Source: Zoogloeaceae bacterium (GTDB lineage Bacteria; Pseudomonadota; Gammaproteobacteria; Burkholderiales; Rhodocyclaceae). From it: a stretch of 15,928 nucleotides of DNA. The stretch covers positions 1 through 15,928 of the forward strand of contig JAISSL010000262.1 of the NCBI GenBank assembly GCA_031273145.1, given 5' to 3'. Shown here piece by piece: positions 14,515 through 15,928 of the stretch. Below the pieces are notes generated by a model, which worked only from the letters and a program-made list of their open reading frames with translations, made no database searches and was not told the DNA's origin. A program made the translations under genes and the position numbers. Position 1 is the first letter of the stretch; the number at the start of each line of letters is the position of its first letter.

Positions 14515-15928
14515 GATCCGTTCCTTCTTGCTGGAGCTGCTCCCTCAATGCTGCAATTCTCTGCCGCTCAATACCATGTTTGTCAAGGCGGATAGCTTGC
14601 TCCAGATGTACCTCTGCTTCTGTCAAGCGTCCTGTCGGGATGTATATTTCCACAAGCAGCATATGATAATTGGCTTCTTCATGAAGCGCAATCGCTTCTT
14701 TCAAAAACTCTTCAGTTTTTTCCACATCCTTGAACACAGAAAGATAGTAGGCAGCCAGCCTTGCGAGAAGCGCACTCCTGGAAAAAAGGCTTCTTTTGGG
14801 ATTTTCAATGGCGGCTGCAAACAATTCTATCGTTTCCATAGGCATCGGCTCAATCGAATTGCGCATTTGGCGGTCTGCAAACGCAGACAGTGTAAAATTG
14901 TCACTGTTATAAGCCGCACCCTCCTGTAGACTTTTTTTCAGATAGGCCATTACATCAGAGTTGACAGGTTTGCCCAAAATGCTATCGAGCATCAGAATGT
15001 GTATCCATATCATGTTTTCCGGCTTATATGCGTGAGTTGCGCGATACATTTCTTCCAGCGCATCTTCGGCATATTTCCGCTCTTTCTTTACATAAAAAGC
15101 CTGATAAAATTGTCCCCCCATTTGAAAGTGGGAGCGCCACGATTGAGGGTGTGCCTCGGCCTCAAAGGCAGCGTGTGCATAGGGATTCCCCCATAGATCG
15201 GCGCGTTGCCAAGTTGTAAAGGCAGAGAGTACCAGAAAAAGCGCAACACCTGAAAAAACATAACGCCGAATACGCAAGGAAGAAGAATAAGCCAGCCAGG
15301 AAATCAAGAGAACAAATCCCAATGTGGCAAAATAATTGCGATGCTCATGCACCAGTTCCAGGCCAATGACCGTAGATTCCAGCATGTGCGAGAGCAAAAA
15401 CCAGCCCCAGGCAAACCACCACAGCGGCGCTGCCTTATAGACCCGCAAGGTCGCTACGGTGATAAACGCCAAACCTAGAAAGGAGAGCGCCGTACTGGCT
15501 GGTTTCAATAGCCCTGTAGAAATCACAAAATCATCATGGAACAGCGCCAATTCCGAAAGAGATGGAATAAAAAACAAGCGCAAATAGTAAAAAAGCACGC
15601 GCGCTTCTGTCATGAGCCGCTCAACCAAATCGAAATCCCGATTGGGGAAATCAATGTGCACGATCATAGGCAGACAAAGGATTGAAATGATGACTCCACA
15701 CCCAGAAACCAGCCAGACAAGGCGTTTATAAAAAAACTTGCCTAACATGAGCGGTTGCCCATCCTTTTCGCCCCGGAAAACAACCAGCTCCATGAACAAA
15801 AGCAGGGGTACAAACAGTACGCCCGATTCCTTGCTGAACATTGAAGCAACCAGCAGGCACAAAATGGCAAGCGCAGCTCCCAATCTGCGTGCATGCGTAT
15901 GTATGATAGGTGAGGTACGCCAGAGGCC
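14501..15928 (-). CDS. Polytopic membrane protein with C-terminal TPRs (TMTC/PMT-like), 5'-truncated by window edge
   Basis: The frame is open to the last base of the window, so 475 residues are visible and the N-terminus is missing. The TTG at 15883 is internal. About eight hydrophobic segments occupy the first 250 or so residues. SMFSKESGVLFVPLLLFME and LELVHEHRNYFATLG are typical of the large bacterial membrane-TPR proteins distantly related to GT-C/protein O-mannosyltransferases. The soluble C-terminal part (about 255-475) is helical, with TPR-like repeats clearest in the last 90 residues (EEFLKEAIALHEEANYHMLL, TEAEVHLEQAIRLD). Acceptor and donor are unknown, and the catalytic loop would lie in the missing part. 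It overlaps the GT2 gene by 14 bp and is co-oriented with it, so it belongs to the same glycan operon. Confidence 0.82.
   Translation of the reverse strand, partial: GLWRTSPIIHTHARRLGAALAILCLLVASMFSKESGVLFVPLLLFMELVVFRGEKDGQPLMLGKFFYKRLVWLVSGCGVIISILCLPMIVHIDFPNRDFDLVERLMTEARVLFYYLRLFFIPSLSELALFHDDFVISTGLLKPASTALSFLGLAFITVATLRVYKAAPLWWFAWGWFLLSHMLESTVIGLELVHEHRNYFATLGFVLLISWLAYSSSLRIRRYVFSGVALFLVLSAFTTWQRADLWGNPYAHAAFEAEAHPQSWRSHFQMGGQFYQAFYVKKERKYAEDALEEMYRATHAYKPENMIWIHILMLDSILGKPVNSDVMAYLKKSLQEGAAYNSDNFTLSAFADRQMRNSIEPMPMETIELFAAAIENPKRSLFSRSALLARLAAYYLSVFKDVEKTEEFLKEAIALHEEANYHMLLVEIYIPTGRLTEAEVHLEQAIRLDKHGIERQRIAALREQLQQEGTDHDVP

Overview
The window looks like a stretch of a proteobacterial, probably betaproteobacterial, chromosome. 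The evidence is a bifunctional MnmC, separate carA and carB genes whose product begins [12 protein letters not shown]-rich housekeeping genes, and inverted-pair palindromic repeats. The assignment rests on recognising protein style, not on a search.

Left part (1-3067, + strand): the 3' portion of mnmC (tRNA wobble-uridine modification) is cut by the window edge. Two unrecognised genes follow: a small, charged, helical protein (1902-2333) and an AT-richer lipoprotein (about 2426-3067). The lipoprotein has a twin-arginine-like signal peptide, a lipobox and an uninterrupted run of eight G inside the reading frame.

Centre (3068-9126, + strand): a gene-free stretch of about 400 bases carries a candidate promoter, a strong hairpin at the expected transcript start, and a leader. 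It leads into carA (GTG start at 3474) and carB, the two subunits of carbamoyl-phosphate synthetase. After carB lie two families of palindromic repeats, each as a head-to-head inverted pair. Next is a Sel1-repeat lipoprotein built from six exact-length 108-bp units plus a partial unit.

Right-centre (9164-10759, - strand): a zinc-ribbon NUDIX hydrolase gene abuts a Sua5-type threonylcarbamoyl-AMP synthase gene, an enzyme of tRNA t6A synthesis.

Right part (about 10850-15928): base composition turns visibly AT-richer and the content becomes cell-surface glycan biosynthesis. A SAM-dependent methyltransferase (+) faces a compact minus-strand operon. In transcription order the operon holds a polytopic membrane protein with C-terminal TPRs (cut by the window edge), a GT2 polyprenol-phosphate-type glycosyltransferase, a 59-codon remnant of a GT4 glycosyltransferase, and an MsbA/PglK-like ABC exporter. 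Adjacent genes in this operon overlap by 14, 29 and 4 bp, which suggests translational coupling. A plausible joint role is charging a lipid-linked sugar, transferring or assembling glycan, and flipping it across the inner membrane. No substrate can be read from the sequence.

I found no rRNA, tRNA, CRISPR array, insertion sequence or integrase. The most notable signals are the repeat pairs after carB (one with compensatory stem changes), the poly-G tract in the orphan lipoprotein, the carA 5' hairpin, and the glycosyltransferase remnant with its 14-bp hairpin.
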